Shown here piece after piece: positions 1 to 6,702 of a stretch of DNA of 21,784 bases. The notes beneath the pieces are model-generated. The model was given only the letters and a program-made list of their open reading frames with translations, had not been told where the DNA came from and searched no databases. The first letter of the stretch is position 1. Each line of letters starts with the position of its first letter. Origin of the DNA: DASZZV01 sp035544835. Its GTDB lineage: Bacteria > Acidobacteriota > Thermoanaerobaculia > Gp7-AA8. The stretch spans positions 1-21,784 of the forward strand of contig DASZZV010000172.1 in assembly GCA_035544835.1 (NCBI GenBank). Reading direction: 5' to 3'. A program made the translations under genes and the position numbers.

Positions 1-60
1 GGGCGGGGGCCTTAGACCCTTGGCAATCGAAAATGTTTGCGAGCACCACGATGGAAGGGC

Positions 61-100
61 CCCCGCCCAGATCCCTCGCTGCGGCTCGGGATGACACATC
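61..100. repeat. Half copy of the GGATCTC/GATGAC dispersed repeat
   Basis: The sequence AGATCCCTCGCTGCGGCTCGGGATGAC resembles one arm of the 100-bp palindromic unit at 178-277 but carries several changes, so it looks like a decayed half copy. It is followed at 110-140 by the same tail (CGTAAATACAGGGAGTTTCTTAGAAG) that follows the full unit at 290-312. The rest of 1-460 holds no gene that I can support; short reading frames here are translated repeat. Confidence 0.6.
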
Positions 101-140
101 AGGGAACCCGCGTAAATACAGGGAGTTTCTTAGAAGCAAG

Positions 141-312
141 GCAGGACGCTGTGTCGCCGATGAGGGAAAGAAACGTGCTTGTCATCCTGAGCCGCCGCGG
201 CGAAGGATCTCCAGCGGCAGAATCTGAATTCAGATCGCTATATCTTGAGATCCTTCGCTGCGGCTCAGGATGACAAGCTCGGTAAAGCCGCGTAAATTCT
301 GGAAGTTTCTTG
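141..312. repeat. Left arm of ~170-bp inverted duplication
   Basis: The reverse complement of 141-312 matches 3217-3390 with about eight mismatches counted by eye, and the match extends beyond the 100-bp unit on both sides: CGTAAAT..AAGTTTCTT on one flank, AAAGAAACG and CGCCGATGAGGGAAAG on the other. The two arms face each other across the enoyl-CoA hydratase and phosphatase genes, so recombination between them could invert about 2.9 kb. Confidence 0.8.
178..277. repeat. 100-bp palindromic dispersed repeat, full unit
   Basis: The unit starts CTTGTCATCCTGAGC and ends with its reverse complement GCTCAGGATGACAAG, so the whole 100 bp is an imperfect palindrome. Nested inside are GAAGGATCTC and GAGATCCTTC, and at the centre a perfect 14-nt palindrome ATCTGAATTCAGAT (222-235). 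A second full unit lies at 3251-3350 in the opposite sense and a truncated one at about 3130-3214. Repeats of this style are widespread between genes in Acidobacteriota-like genomes; function is unknown. Confidence 0.85.
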
Positions 313-400
313 GAAGGGAGCAGGCGCAGAGCTGGGCCACGCAGGGACACGGGACATTGGGCGTGCTCCTCAGGATGACAACTGTCTCGATCTCTCCCCT

Positions 401-430
401 TTTTCAATTTTCAATTTTCAATTTTCAATT
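401..430. repeat. Heptamer tandem repeat (TTTTCAA)4
   Basis: Four perfect copies of TTTTCAA plus two further bases lie 31 bp before the start of the enoyl-CoA hydratase gene. The tract is strikingly AT-rich compared with its surroundings. It sits where a promoter/UTR would be, so copy-number slippage could alter spacing, but no promoter elements are clear to me. Confidence 0.9.
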
Positions 431-461
431 CCCTGTGTAACTCTCCCCGAGGAGGAGCTCA

Positions 462-1247
462 ATGACCCTAATCCTCACCGAGAATGAAGGCGCCATCACC
501 ACCATTACGCTCAACCGGCCCGAGAAACTGAACGCCATGTTCGGAACGATGAGGGAGGAGTTGATCGATGCCATCGCCACCGCGAACGAGAGCGCCGCCA
601 CACGGGTGGTCGTCATCACTGGTGCGGGCCGGGGATTCTGCGCCGGTGGCGACGTCGAATACATGCAGGGGCTGCAGCAACGCCAGGACATTTCGGCCTT
701 TCGAAAACTGCTGGATGCCGGGCGCGACGTCGTCACGCGCATTCGATCGAGCGAGAAGTTTTTCATCGCCGCTATCAATGGAGTCGCCGCCGGGGCCGGC
801 TGCAGTCTGGCGCTGGCCTGCGATTACCGGATCGCTGCCGAGACCGCGAAGCTCGGACAGACCTTCGTGAAGATCGGCCTGCACCCCGACTGGGGCGGTA
901 CCTTCTTTCTGCCGCGCCTGATCGGGACATCGCGCGCGCTGGAGATCCTGGCGACCGGGCGAATGGTCGATGCTGAGGAGGCCGAGGCGCTAGGAATGAT
1001 CGATCGGGTGGTGACGCACGAGGAGCTGATCAGCAGCGCCAACGCGCTGGCAAAGATGGTCGCGGCTGGTCCGTCGATCGCCATCGCCGCGGTCAAGCGA
1101 GCGGTCTATGCGTCGGAGAAACGGAGCCTGGAGTCGCAGCTCGATCTGGAGACCGAGCATCAGACCAAAGCCTTCCAGTCGTCAGATTCCGGCGAGGGAA
1201 TGAGAGCGTTTTTCGAGAAGAGGGCGCCTGAGTTCAGAGGAAACTGA
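462..1247 (+). CDS. Enoyl-CoA hydratase/isomerase (crotonase fold)
   Basis: The 261-residue protein has usual crotonase-family length. Family members hydrate or isomerise acyl-CoA thioesters in fatty-acid or aromatic-acid breakdown in the cytoplasm. Visible are the substrate-binding segment GRGFCAGGDVEYM (57-69), which supplies one oxyanion-hole amide, and NGVAAGAGCSLALACDYRIA (106-125), which supplies the other. At the catalytic stretch it reads GLHPDWGGTFFLPRLIG (139-155): Asp143 sits where PaaG-type isomerases have an acidic residue, and the usual crotonase Glu of the GxxPGxGGT motif is absent. An isomerase such as a PaaG relative is therefore more likely than a classic hydratase, but the substrate cannot be named. 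The ATG is preceded by GAGGAGGAG four bases upstream, a strong ribosome binding site. It stands alone: the next gene is convergent. Confidence 0.93.
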   Translation: MTLILTENEGAITTITLNRPEKLNAMFGTMREELIDAIATANESAATRVVVITGAGRGFCAGGDVEYMQGLQQRQDISAFRKLLDAGRDVVTRIRSSEKFFIAAINGVAAGAGCSLALACDYRIAAETAKLGQTFVKIGLHPDWGGTFFLPRLIGTSRALEILATGRMVDAEEAEALGMIDRVVTHEELISSANALAKMVAAGPSIAIAAVKRAVYASEKRSLESQLDLETEHQTKAFQSSDSGEGMRAFFEKRAPEFRGN

Positions 1248-1315
1248 CCCGTAGGGCCCGCAGAGCGCGCTCTCTGAAGTTTGGACGTTTTGAGGCATTG
1301 ATGTGTCGTGTCGTT

Positions 1316-1371
1316 CTCCAGTGGTTCGCTGCGCTCACCACTGCCTACCTTCTTAGCGGCCCTCCGGGCCT
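1316..1371. repeat. Dispersed repeat 'CCAGTGGTTCGCT..GGCCCTCCGGGCC', copy 1
   Basis: The copy contains CCAGTGGTTCGCTGCGCTCACCACTG, which folds as CAGTGGT/ACCACTG, and then the hairpin GGCCCTCCGGGCC. Better-preserved copies lie at 6703-6759 (opposite sense) and 6905-6962. It fills the junction between the convergent hydratase and phosphatase genes. Confidence 0.8.
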
Positions 1372-1372
1372 A

Positions 1373-1397
1373 CAGGGGCGCCCAGAGCGCGCCCCTG
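1373..1397. terminator. Hairpin at convergent gene end
   Basis: CAGGGGCGC (1373-1381) pairs perfectly with GCGCCCCTG (1389-1397) around a 7-nt loop, three bases past the stop codon of the phosphatase gene. There is no T tract on either strand, so it is not a textbook intrinsic terminator. It could stop transcription with Rho or protect the 3' end, or be only a repeat. Confidence 0.4.
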
Positions 1398-1400
1398 CGG

Positions 1401-3089
1401 TTAGTCCACCCGAGTCATGACGACGGTCTGATCGTCGCCCTGCGGAGCGTCGCCGACGAAGGCCTCGACAGCTTTGAGCAGTTCGTCGCGAATGACCTCA
1501 ACCGGCGCGGAGGCGTTGGCGACCAGGACATCCTGCAGCCGCTCGTAGCCGAACTCCTCATCGGAAGTGTTCTCGGCCTCGGTGATGCCATCGCTATAAA
1601 GAGCGATGAGACTTCCCGGAGGGAGGGATCGCGTCTGCGTCGTATAGCGTACGCCCGGCATCAGCCCGATCGGGAGACCGTGCGACGCCAGATGATGCAC
1701 CCTGTTTCCTTCCACGAGGTAGCCGGGATTGTGACCGGCGTTGACGTACCGGATCTCGCGGCGCGCGCGATCGACGGTTACGATGATGCAGGTGATGAAC
1801 TTCGTATCGGAGGACCAGCGGTGGATGTGGCGATTGAGCTCGGTAGCGATGTCGCCCAGCTCGCGTCCTTCATCGAAAAGCAGTTGCAGCGCGGCATGCA
1901 GCGCCGATACGAGAATGGCCGCCGGTACCGATTTCCCGGCCACATCGGCGACACAGAACGAGATCTTTCCCGGCTCCTGAAAGAAGGCGTAATAGTCCCC
2001 TCCCAACTGCCGGGCCGGGCGTGAGAGCGTGGCAATGGAGAATCCCTCTTCGACAGGATTGCCGCGCGGAAGAATATTGCTCTGAATCGTGGCGGCCAGT
2101 TCGAGATCACGCTCGATGGCCTGCTTGTCGAGAGCCTCGCGGTGCAACCGAGCATTCTCGAGTGCGATGGCAACCTGGTTGGCGAACTGAGAGAGGAGCT
2201 TGATGTCGTTCTCCTCGAAAGGACCGATACCGCCGTCGCGGGTTTCTCGATCGGCCACGGAAAGGACGCCGATCACTTCACCGGCGTTCTGAATGGGAAG
2301 TGCGATGAAGCTGGCGCAATCGGGGAAGATACATTCGGTGCTCTCGGCAAAACGGATGGGAACGGCGTTGCAGGTCAGGTCGCGGGCGCAGGTTCCCTCA
2401 AAGTGCTCTTCGAAAAAGTCGGACTTGACGGAGCCGATGGACCGCAGCAGGCGGAACTGGCCATCGCGCTGCTTGAGGTGAAGCGCGGCTCGGCGTCCAT
2501 TGAGCAGGGCGATGCTGTGCGTGAGGATCTCGTCACCGAGCTGGTCGAGATGAAGCGTCGAAGCTATGGACAGCCCGATGTCGTAGAGCGACTCCAGTTC
2601 CCAAATTCGATAGCGAAGTCCAAACTCGCTCTCTTTGACTTCCGAGGAGATGCGATGAATGGCGACAACAGAGCCGGCGTAAGAGGCGGCGATTCGGACA
2701 GCCTCGCGATCGTCCGTCGTTGAGCCCACCGCGGGAGACGCCAGGATGACCCAGCCCTGAATCTCGCGTCCGAACGTGAGCGGTACGGCCAGCCAGGGGC
2801 GCGGCGAGAAACCTTCCAGCGATCCGGCAGCCTCTCCGTCCAGCTCCTCCGAAGGGGAGATCAGCTCGGCCGGCGCTTCGAAGGAATCGCTCTTGATGGC
2901 CAGCCGCGAGATTTCTTCTTTCCCTTCGCGCAGGTAGAGCGCGCCGCGCATGCACCCGCTGATGAGCTGCAACCCCTCGAGAATCGTGCGCGGACTGCCG
3001 ACTGCACCGCGGGTACCTGTGCGCTCCAGCGTCTGGATCTGACGGAGGAACTCGGAGAGGCGGTCGAGTTGGTAGGTGGTCGTTTCCAT
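1401..3089 (-). CDS. GAF-domain PP2C/SpoIIE serine phosphatase (RsbU-like)
   Basis: This 562-residue soluble protein has two GAF-like sensor regions (about 20-145 and 165-315), a helical linker containing the LAATIQSNILP signature found just before the catalytic domain in RsbU-type enzymes, and a C-terminal SpoIIE phosphatase domain (about 345-562). The metal-binding motifs are intact: GGDYYAFF, CVADVAGKSVPAA, YVNAGHN, YSDGITEAEN and GDDQTVV. Members dephosphorylate STAS anti-sigma antagonists in partner-switching cascades. The obvious partner is the STAS protein at 3446-3808, encoded upstream on the same strand. The two genes are separated by 356 bp of repeats, so this gene may have its own promoter or depend on read-through. 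No clear Shine-Dalgarno precedes the chosen ATG. Confidence 0.92.
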   Translation of the reverse strand: METTTYQLDRLSEFLRQIQTLERTGTRGAVGSPRTILEGLQLISGCMRGALYLREGKEEISRLAIKSDSFEAPAELISPSEELDGEAAGSLEGFSPRPWLAVPLTFGREIQGWVILASPAVGSTTDDREAVRIAASYAGSVVAIHRISSEVKESEFGLRYRIWELESLYDIGLSIASTLHLDQLGDEILTHSIALLNGRRAALHLKQRDGQFRLLRSIGSVKSDFFEEHFEGTCARDLTCNAVPIRFAESTECIFPDCASFIALPIQNAGEVIGVLSVADRETRDGGIGPFEENDIKLLSQFANQVAIALENARLHREALDKQAIERDLELAATIQSNILPRGNPVEEGFSIATLSRPARQLGGDYYAFFQEPGKISFCVADVAGKSVPAAILVSALHAALQLLFDEGRELGDIATELNRHIHRWSSDTKFITCIIVTVDRARREIRYVNAGHNPGYLVEGNRVHHLASHGLPIGLMPGVRYTTQTRSLPPGSLIALYSDGITEAENTSDEEFGYERLQDVLVANASAPVEVIRDELLKAVEAFVGDAPQGDDQTVVMTRVD

Positions 3090-3127
3090 GATGGTTCGTA
3101 TCGAGATCGCCAGCAGGGCTTGGGAAT

Positions 3128-3216
3128 GTTGTCATCCTGAGCCGCAGCGAAGGATCTCAAGATAGGAACAATCTGAATTCAGATCCTGCCACTGGAGATC
3201 CTTCGCTGCGGCTTCT
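3128..3216. repeat. Truncated copy of the 100-bp palindromic repeat
   Basis: It begins TTGTCATCCTGAGCCGCAGCGAAGGATCTC and contains the central ATCTGAATTCAGAT palindrome (3171-3184), but instead of ending GGCTCAGGATGACAAG it breaks off at GCTGCGGCTTCTAAG and runs into the tail of the next unit. The stretch 3090-3445 holds only such repeats and no gene that I can support. Confidence 0.8.
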
Positions 3217-3390
3217 AAGAAACTTTCAGTATTTACGCGGCTTTACCGAGCTTGTCATCCTGAGCCGCAGCGAAGGATCTCAAGATATAGCGATCTGAAT
3301 TCAGATCCTGCCACTGGAGATCCTTCGCCGCGGCGGCTCAGGATGACAAGCTCGTTTCTTTCCCTCATCGGCGACGCAGCGTCGTCCCTT
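3217..3390. repeat. Right arm of ~170-bp inverted duplication, with full 100-bp unit 3251-3350
   Basis: This is the inverted near-copy of 141-312. It contains a complete CTTGTCATCC...GGATGACAAG unit of exactly 100 bp at 3251-3350, the same length as the unit at 178-277. A further fragment, TTGCTCAGGATGACAAGCTCGTTTCTTTT, follows at 3389-3417. The arrangement separates the STAS gene from the phosphatase gene that should act on its product. Confidence 0.8.
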
Positions 3391-3445
3391 GCTCAGGATG
3401 ACAAGCTCGTTTCTTTTTTCTCATTCCAAGACGGAAAATCAGCTC

Positions 3446-3808
3446 TTACGCGCTTGCCGTCAGGTTCAACTCTCTTACCGCGTTTTCTTCATCCGTAAAG
3501 ATCTGGGCGTACTGCGCCAGACCCATGATCTGAAACGTTTTCTGAATGACCGGAGTGAGGCAGCAGAAGGCGATCTTGCCATCGCGCTCGGCCATCTTCT
3601 CGATGACCTCGATCAGGATACTGATCCCGATGGAGTTGACGATCTTCGTCTCCCGGAGGTTGAGCAGGAGCATCCGCACGCCATCGTCCATGAGCTCATA
3701 GGCGCGATTGGCGATCTCCTCGCCGCCGAGATTGTTGATGTAGCCCTTCGTATAGAGGATGGCTGCATCTCCCCGGCGTTGAACAGCCACTTTCAGATCT
3801 TCGGTCAT
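3446..3808 (-). CDS. STAS-domain anti-sigma factor antagonist (SpoIIAA/RsbV-like)
   Basis: The 120-residue protein is a single STAS domain, the usual size for stand-alone anti-anti-sigma factors. In this family an unphosphorylated antagonist binds the RsbW-type kinase and frees its client; the kinase inactivates it by phosphorylating a Ser in a [D/N]S.G[LI] motif. Here that motif reads IVNSIGISILIEV, with Ser59 as the candidate phosphorylation site and Asn in place of the more common Asp before it. The start was set at 3808, not further upstream, because that ATG overlaps the kinase stop codon as ATGA, the usual arrangement for translational coupling, and the conserved domain begins right there. 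Kinase and antagonist are thus made in near-equal amounts. Confidence 0.92.
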   Translation of the reverse strand: MTEDLKVAVQRRGDAAILYTKGYINNLGGEEIANRAYELMDDGVRMLLLNLRETKIVNSIGISILIEVIEKMAERDGKIAFCCLTPVIQKTFQIMGLAQYAQIFTDEENAVRELNLTASA

Positions 3809-4254
3809 CGCTCTCGTCTCTCGCCGTATTTGACCATGTGAATGGTCGTTCCGCTCGGTCCCGATTCGATATCGACGCGGTCCATGTGCGCTTCCATGAT
3901 TTGCAATCCCCACCCTCTCTTCCGCGGCGATCCTGGCGAGCGATGTTGCCGGTGCGCCTTCGCTGTCTCGGGATCAAACCCTCGGCCATGATCTGTCACC
4001 CAGATCTCCAGCTTCGGCTTTCCCTCATCGGACGAGGTACCAGCGAATCTTAAATAGATGCGCTGGTCATCGCAACACGCATGCTCGCGGGCATTGATAC
4101 AGGCCTCCACGACGGCATGGGCGATCTCGTCGATCTGGTCACCGCTCATCCCCAGCTCGCGGGCGAGATCGCTGGCAGTCTTCACGACCGCGATCTCGAT
4201 ATCCTCGATCATCGGGAGAGTCAGTTCCATCTGTCTTTCGACAGCTTCGGTCAT
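3805..4254 (-). CDS. RsbW-like anti-sigma regulatory factor (HATPase serine kinase)
   Basis: This 149-residue GHKL-fold protein carries the N box AHAVVEACINAREHA (45-59, with Glu50 and Asn54), the G1 box VTDHGRGFDP (86-95) and the G2 box RGWGLQIMEAHMDRV (113-127). These bind ATP and Mg. Family members hold a sigma factor or other client inactive and phosphorylate the STAS antagonist. No client sigma factor is encoded in this window. The ATG at 4254 follows GAGGAATCGA on the minus strand, a good ribosome binding site, and lies 13 bp after the stop of the small membrane protein gene. Its end overlaps the STAS start. It should be transcribed from the sigma-54 promoter upstream of the small gene. 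Confidence 0.92.
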   Translation of the reverse strand: MTEAVERQMELTLPMIEDIEIAVVKTASDLARELGMSGDQIDEIAHAVVEACINAREHACCDDQRIYLRFAGTSSDEGKPKLEIWVTDHGRGFDPETAKAHRQHRSPGSPRKRGWGLQIMEAHMDRVDIESGPSGTTIHMVKYGERRER

Positions 4255-4267
4255 TCGATTCCTCGGC

Positions 4268-4435
4268 TCAAAACTGCAGGAACAGGCTCGCTGCCAACTT
4301 GATCCATTGCGGAATGCCGCTCTGTAAATCCAGGGCGAACAGAACGACGACATTCATCCCCAGCAGAGTGGGCAGCACCGCTCCCATACCCAGGGACTTG
4401 GATTCCAGCTTCGTTCTTACGTTGGCAATGCTCAT
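4268..4435 (-). CDS. Small membrane protein (55 aa), first gene of sigma-54 operon
   Basis: I do not recognise the family. The product has a short basic N-terminus (MSIANVRTKLESKS), one clear hydrophobic segment (about 18-37, AVLPTLLGMNVVVLFALDL) and a second shorter hydrophobic C-terminal stretch ending LAASLFLQF, so it is probably an inner-membrane peptide. The ATG at 4435 is preceded by AGGGAGAACAAC, a well-placed ribosome binding site; an in-frame GTG at 4450 lies too close to that site to be preferred. It lies 27 bases after the predicted transcription start and 13 bp before the RsbW-like kinase gene, so it leads the operon. A role as membrane anchor or signal input for the kinase is only inference. 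Confidence 0.75.
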   Translation of the reverse strand: MSIANVRTKLESKSLGMGAVLPTLLGMNVVVLFALDLQSGIPQWIKLAASLFLQF

Positions 4436-4472
4436 GTTGTTCTCCCTCACTTGATTGTCGGGGAGTACCTAG

Positions 4473-4488
4473 AGCAACGCCGCTGCCG
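4473..4488 (-). promoter_or_regulatory. Sigma-54 (-24/-12) promoter
   Basis: Read on the minus strand the element is CGGCAGCGGCGTTGCT. It aligns with TGGCACG-N4-TTGCA: GG and GC are exactly ten bases apart, and GGCA and TTGC match the two cores. Transcription would start near 4462, about 27 bases before the ATG of the small membrane protein gene. The gene immediately upstream encodes a sigma-54 activator, which supports the call. Confidence 0.75.
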
Positions 4489-4573
4489 GGCGCCAAACTG
4501 CCGCGAATTATGCCGTAAGTATCAGAAAAAGATAGACTTGCCCGAGAGAAAGGTCCCTGCTCCGCAAAAGTGA

Positions 4574-4602
4574 CTGTGGGTCTTTTTGCCACATGTCCAC
4601 AG
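4574..4602. promoter_or_regulatory. Candidate upstream activator site (inverted repeat)
   Basis: CTGTGG (4574-4579) and CCACAG (4597-4602) form an inverted repeat around 17 bp, with a further CCACATGT copy inside. Its centre is about 125 bp upstream of the predicted start at 4462, a typical distance for the enhancer bound by a Fis-type sigma-54 activator. The binding protein would presumably be the one encoded next door. Confidence 0.45.
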
Positions 4603-4650
4603 GATTTACTCTGAGATATAGGTATTAAACGAAGCGTTTCCATCAGCTTA

Positions 4651-6186
4651 CTACTGAACGTCCCATTTAGCATCAGATGGGACATTCTGCGGCATAGCAT
4701 CTTTCCATCGATACAGCGTCTTACGATCGATCCCCAGAATTCTCGACGCCTTGGCCATATTTCCCTTCGTTTCGGTCAGAACCCGAGCCACATAGCGCAG
4801 TTCGAGGTCTCGGAGGAGCGGAAAATCTGCAGCCAGTTGAAGGCTGGCACCTCCGGCGGGGGGAGTCATTTCCTCCAGATGCAGATCGGCATGCTCGATA
4901 ATCGGCCCCACGGTCAAGGCCACGGCCCCCTCGATCAGATTCTCCAGTTCCCGCACGTTGCCCGGAAAGGGATATCTCATGATCTTCTGCAGTGCTTCGG
5001 GGGCCAGCCTAACATTGTCGAGTCCCTCGCGTTTTCCATATTTATCGAGAAAGTAACGGACCAGTTTCGGGATGTCCTCCCTCCGCTCATGGAGTGGCGG
5101 AAGAACGATCTCTACGACCCGTAGCCGGTAATAGAGGTCCTGACGGAACTCCATGGTGTCGATCATTTTCTCGAGATCGCGATGGGTCGCAGCGAGAATC
5201 CGGACATCGACTTTAATTTTGCGACGGCCGCCCAGCTTCTCGATCTCGCGCTCCTGCAACACCCTCAGAAGCTTGGCCTGAAGAGTCATGGGGATGTCGC
5301 CGATCTCATCGAGAAAGACCGTTCCGCCCTGAGCAAGCTCGAACTTGCCCGGTCGCGCCTCGACGCCCGTGGCCACGCCGCGCTCGATTCCGAAGAGCTC
5401 CGATTCCAGCAGCGTCTCTGGAAGCGCCGCGCAGTTGATGGCAACGAATGGCCGATCCTTGCGAGGAGAGTTTCCATGGATCAGTCGGGCCACCATCTCC
5501 TTGCCCGTACCGCTCTCTCCGCGAATCAGAACATTGGCGTGACTGTCGGCGACCCGGGCCACGAGATCGATGACGCGCTGCATCTTCGGCGAGTCTCCGA
5601 TCATCAGCCGGTCGCTGTACTCGCGGAGCATTCGCTCGCGCAGCGACCGGTTCTCGTCTTCCAGCGATTCCCGCATCTTGTTCAGTCGATCGAAGTTGCG
5701 ACTATTGTCGACTGCGGCCGCACCGATAGCGGCCAGCGACTCTAGGAAACGGAGGTCGTCCTCCAGAAACGCTCCGCCTTTCGCGCCTCGCTCCTCTTTT
5801 CCCAACACCCCGAGAGCACCGATGAGTCGTTCGCCGGCCAGCAGTGGAGCAACCAGGATCGGCCCTCCCTCTTCGCCGAGGAAACGGAGGGTGGTCGTGG
5901 AAATCGCGCTGCGTGTGGCGACCACCTGCTTGATCAATTCGTGCCGCAGGATCTCGTCCGCGGCGCCCACCGAACCGACCCCGATCGTGAACGCATGATC
6001 GAGGTGGCCCTCCTCGGTGAGTGAGAAGACAAAGGCCAAGGTCGCGTCGAGTGTACCGACCGCGCGATGCATCAACTCCTCGAGCAACTCCTCTTCCGGT
6101 CGAAGCCGGTTCAGCGCCCGGCCGATGTCGTAGAGCGCCTCGAGCTGGAGGAGCTTACGGCGGAGCTCGAAGGAAGTCTGAGTCAT
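4651..6186 (-). CDS. GAF / AAA+ / Fis sigma-54-dependent transcriptional activator
   Basis: The 511-residue protein has an N-terminal GAF sensor (about 15-165), a coiled linker (168-190), a central AAA+ domain (about 193-440) and a Fis-type helix-turn-helix (about 460-495, KGNMAKASRILGIDRKTLYRW region). Walker A is GESGTGKE (223-230), Walker B VFLDEIGD (290-297), and FRQDLYYRL (347-355) carries the arginine finger region. The sigma-54 contact loop, normally GAFTGA, reads GVATGV (270-275): the Thr is kept but the Phe is replaced by Ala. There is no receiver domain, so a small molecule or partner bound by GAF is the likely signal. It starts 30 bp after the TPR-like gene, behind AGGGTAGGGCG, and probably shares its transcript. 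Its target is most likely the promoter at 4473-4488. Confidence 0.93.
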   Translation of the reverse strand: MTQTSFELRRKLLQLEALYDIGRALNRLRPEEELLEELMHRAVGTLDATLAFVFSLTEEGHLDHAFTIGVGSVGAADEILRHELIKQVVATRSAISTTTLRFLGEEGGPILVAPLLAGERLIGALGVLGKEERGAKGGAFLEDDLRFLESLAAIGAAAVDNSRNFDRLNKMRESLEDENRSLRERMLREYSDRLMIGDSPKMQRVIDLVARVADSHANVLIRGESGTGKEMVARLIHGNSPRKDRPFVAINCAALPETLLESELFGIERGVATGVEARPGKFELAQGGTVFLDEIGDIPMTLQAKLLRVLQEREIEKLGGRRKIKVDVRILAATHRDLEKMIDTMEFRQDLYYRLRVVEIVLPPLHERREDIPKLVRYFLDKYGKREGLDNVRLAPEALQKIMRYPFPGNVRELENLIEGAVALTVGPIIEHADLHLEEMTPPAGGASLQLAADFPLLRDLELRYVARVLTETKGNMAKASRILGIDRKTLYRWKDAMPQNVPSDAKWDVQ

Positions 6187-6216
6187 CGCCCTACCCTGCC
6201 CTGCCGATCGTGATCG

Positions 6217-6621
6217 TCATCCCTGACCCAGCTCGCGGCGACATTCGCCGAGCAGAAAGTCGCAGCTCCACTCCCGGTAAAACCCGGCATCGAGCTCGAA
6301 GATTCTGATCCATTCGGCGGACGCTTCACTCCACTTCCTTTGTTTCATCTCCGCCCGCGCCAGAAAGTAACGCGCCCTGATGGCCTGAGGAGAAGGCTCG
6401 GTATGTTCGAGGAAGCGCCGGAAGACCCGTTCCGCGTCCTCGAAGTTACCGCCGTGATACCGACAGAGCCCGTACTCATAACTGTCGGATCCCTGACAGC
6501 GCGGCGGACCTTTAGCGAAGACCGAAGTGGCGCCGAAGCCGATAGCGAGAAGAAGCAGCAAACGCACCGCTGCTCTTCTGCGCATCCTCATGCTCCGCTC
6601 TACTCGCTCCCCAACCGCCAT
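6217..6621 (-). CDS. Small exported TPR-like protein
   Basis: The product (134 residues) begins with a basic stretch and a hydrophobic signal region (AAVRLLLLLAIGFGATSVFA), then a helical part that looks like two tetratricopeptide-type repeats: YEYGLCRYHGGNFEDAERVF and ARYFLARAEMKQRKWSEASA. It should act in the periplasm, perhaps as a protein-interaction module; no more specific role can be read. The ATG at 6621 follows GGGGAG by six bases; a second possible start at 6585 (GGAG seven bases before) would give a shorter, more ordinary signal peptide. It lies 30 bp upstream of the sigma-54 activator gene in the same direction, so the two may be cotranscribed and the protein could belong to the signal-sensing side. 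Confidence 0.7.
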   Translation of the reverse strand: MAVGERVERSMRMRRRAAVRLLLLLAIGFGATSVFAKGPPRCQGSDSYEYGLCRYHGGNFEDAERVFRRFLEHTEPSPQAIRARYFLARAEMKQRKWSEASAEWIRIFELDAGFYREWSCDFLLGECRRELGQG

Positions 6622-6702
6622 CAGGATCTCCCCATCCAGTTTACTCGACCAGGGCTCGCAGTGGCGGCAGAGCACCCCGCTGGAGTTTGGCCATTCGTGG
6701 GC

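Noticed and set aside
1..60. Possible end of a gene upstream of the window
   Set aside because: No frame in the first bases continues with domain-like sequence; the region looks like repeat.
1308..2024. 238-codon open frame on the plus strand opposite the phosphatase gene
   Set aside because: It is the mirror of a clear GAF-SpoIIE gene in GC-rich DNA, begins in a dispersed repeat and has no recognisable domain.
178..3350. Possible CRISPR array because of repeated units
   Set aside because: Units are 100-bp palindromes in opposite orientation, few in number and without regular spacers; no cas genes.
4618..4650. Terminator after the activator gene (AAACG-CTT-CGTTT)
   Set aside because: Only a five-base stem with no clear T tract.
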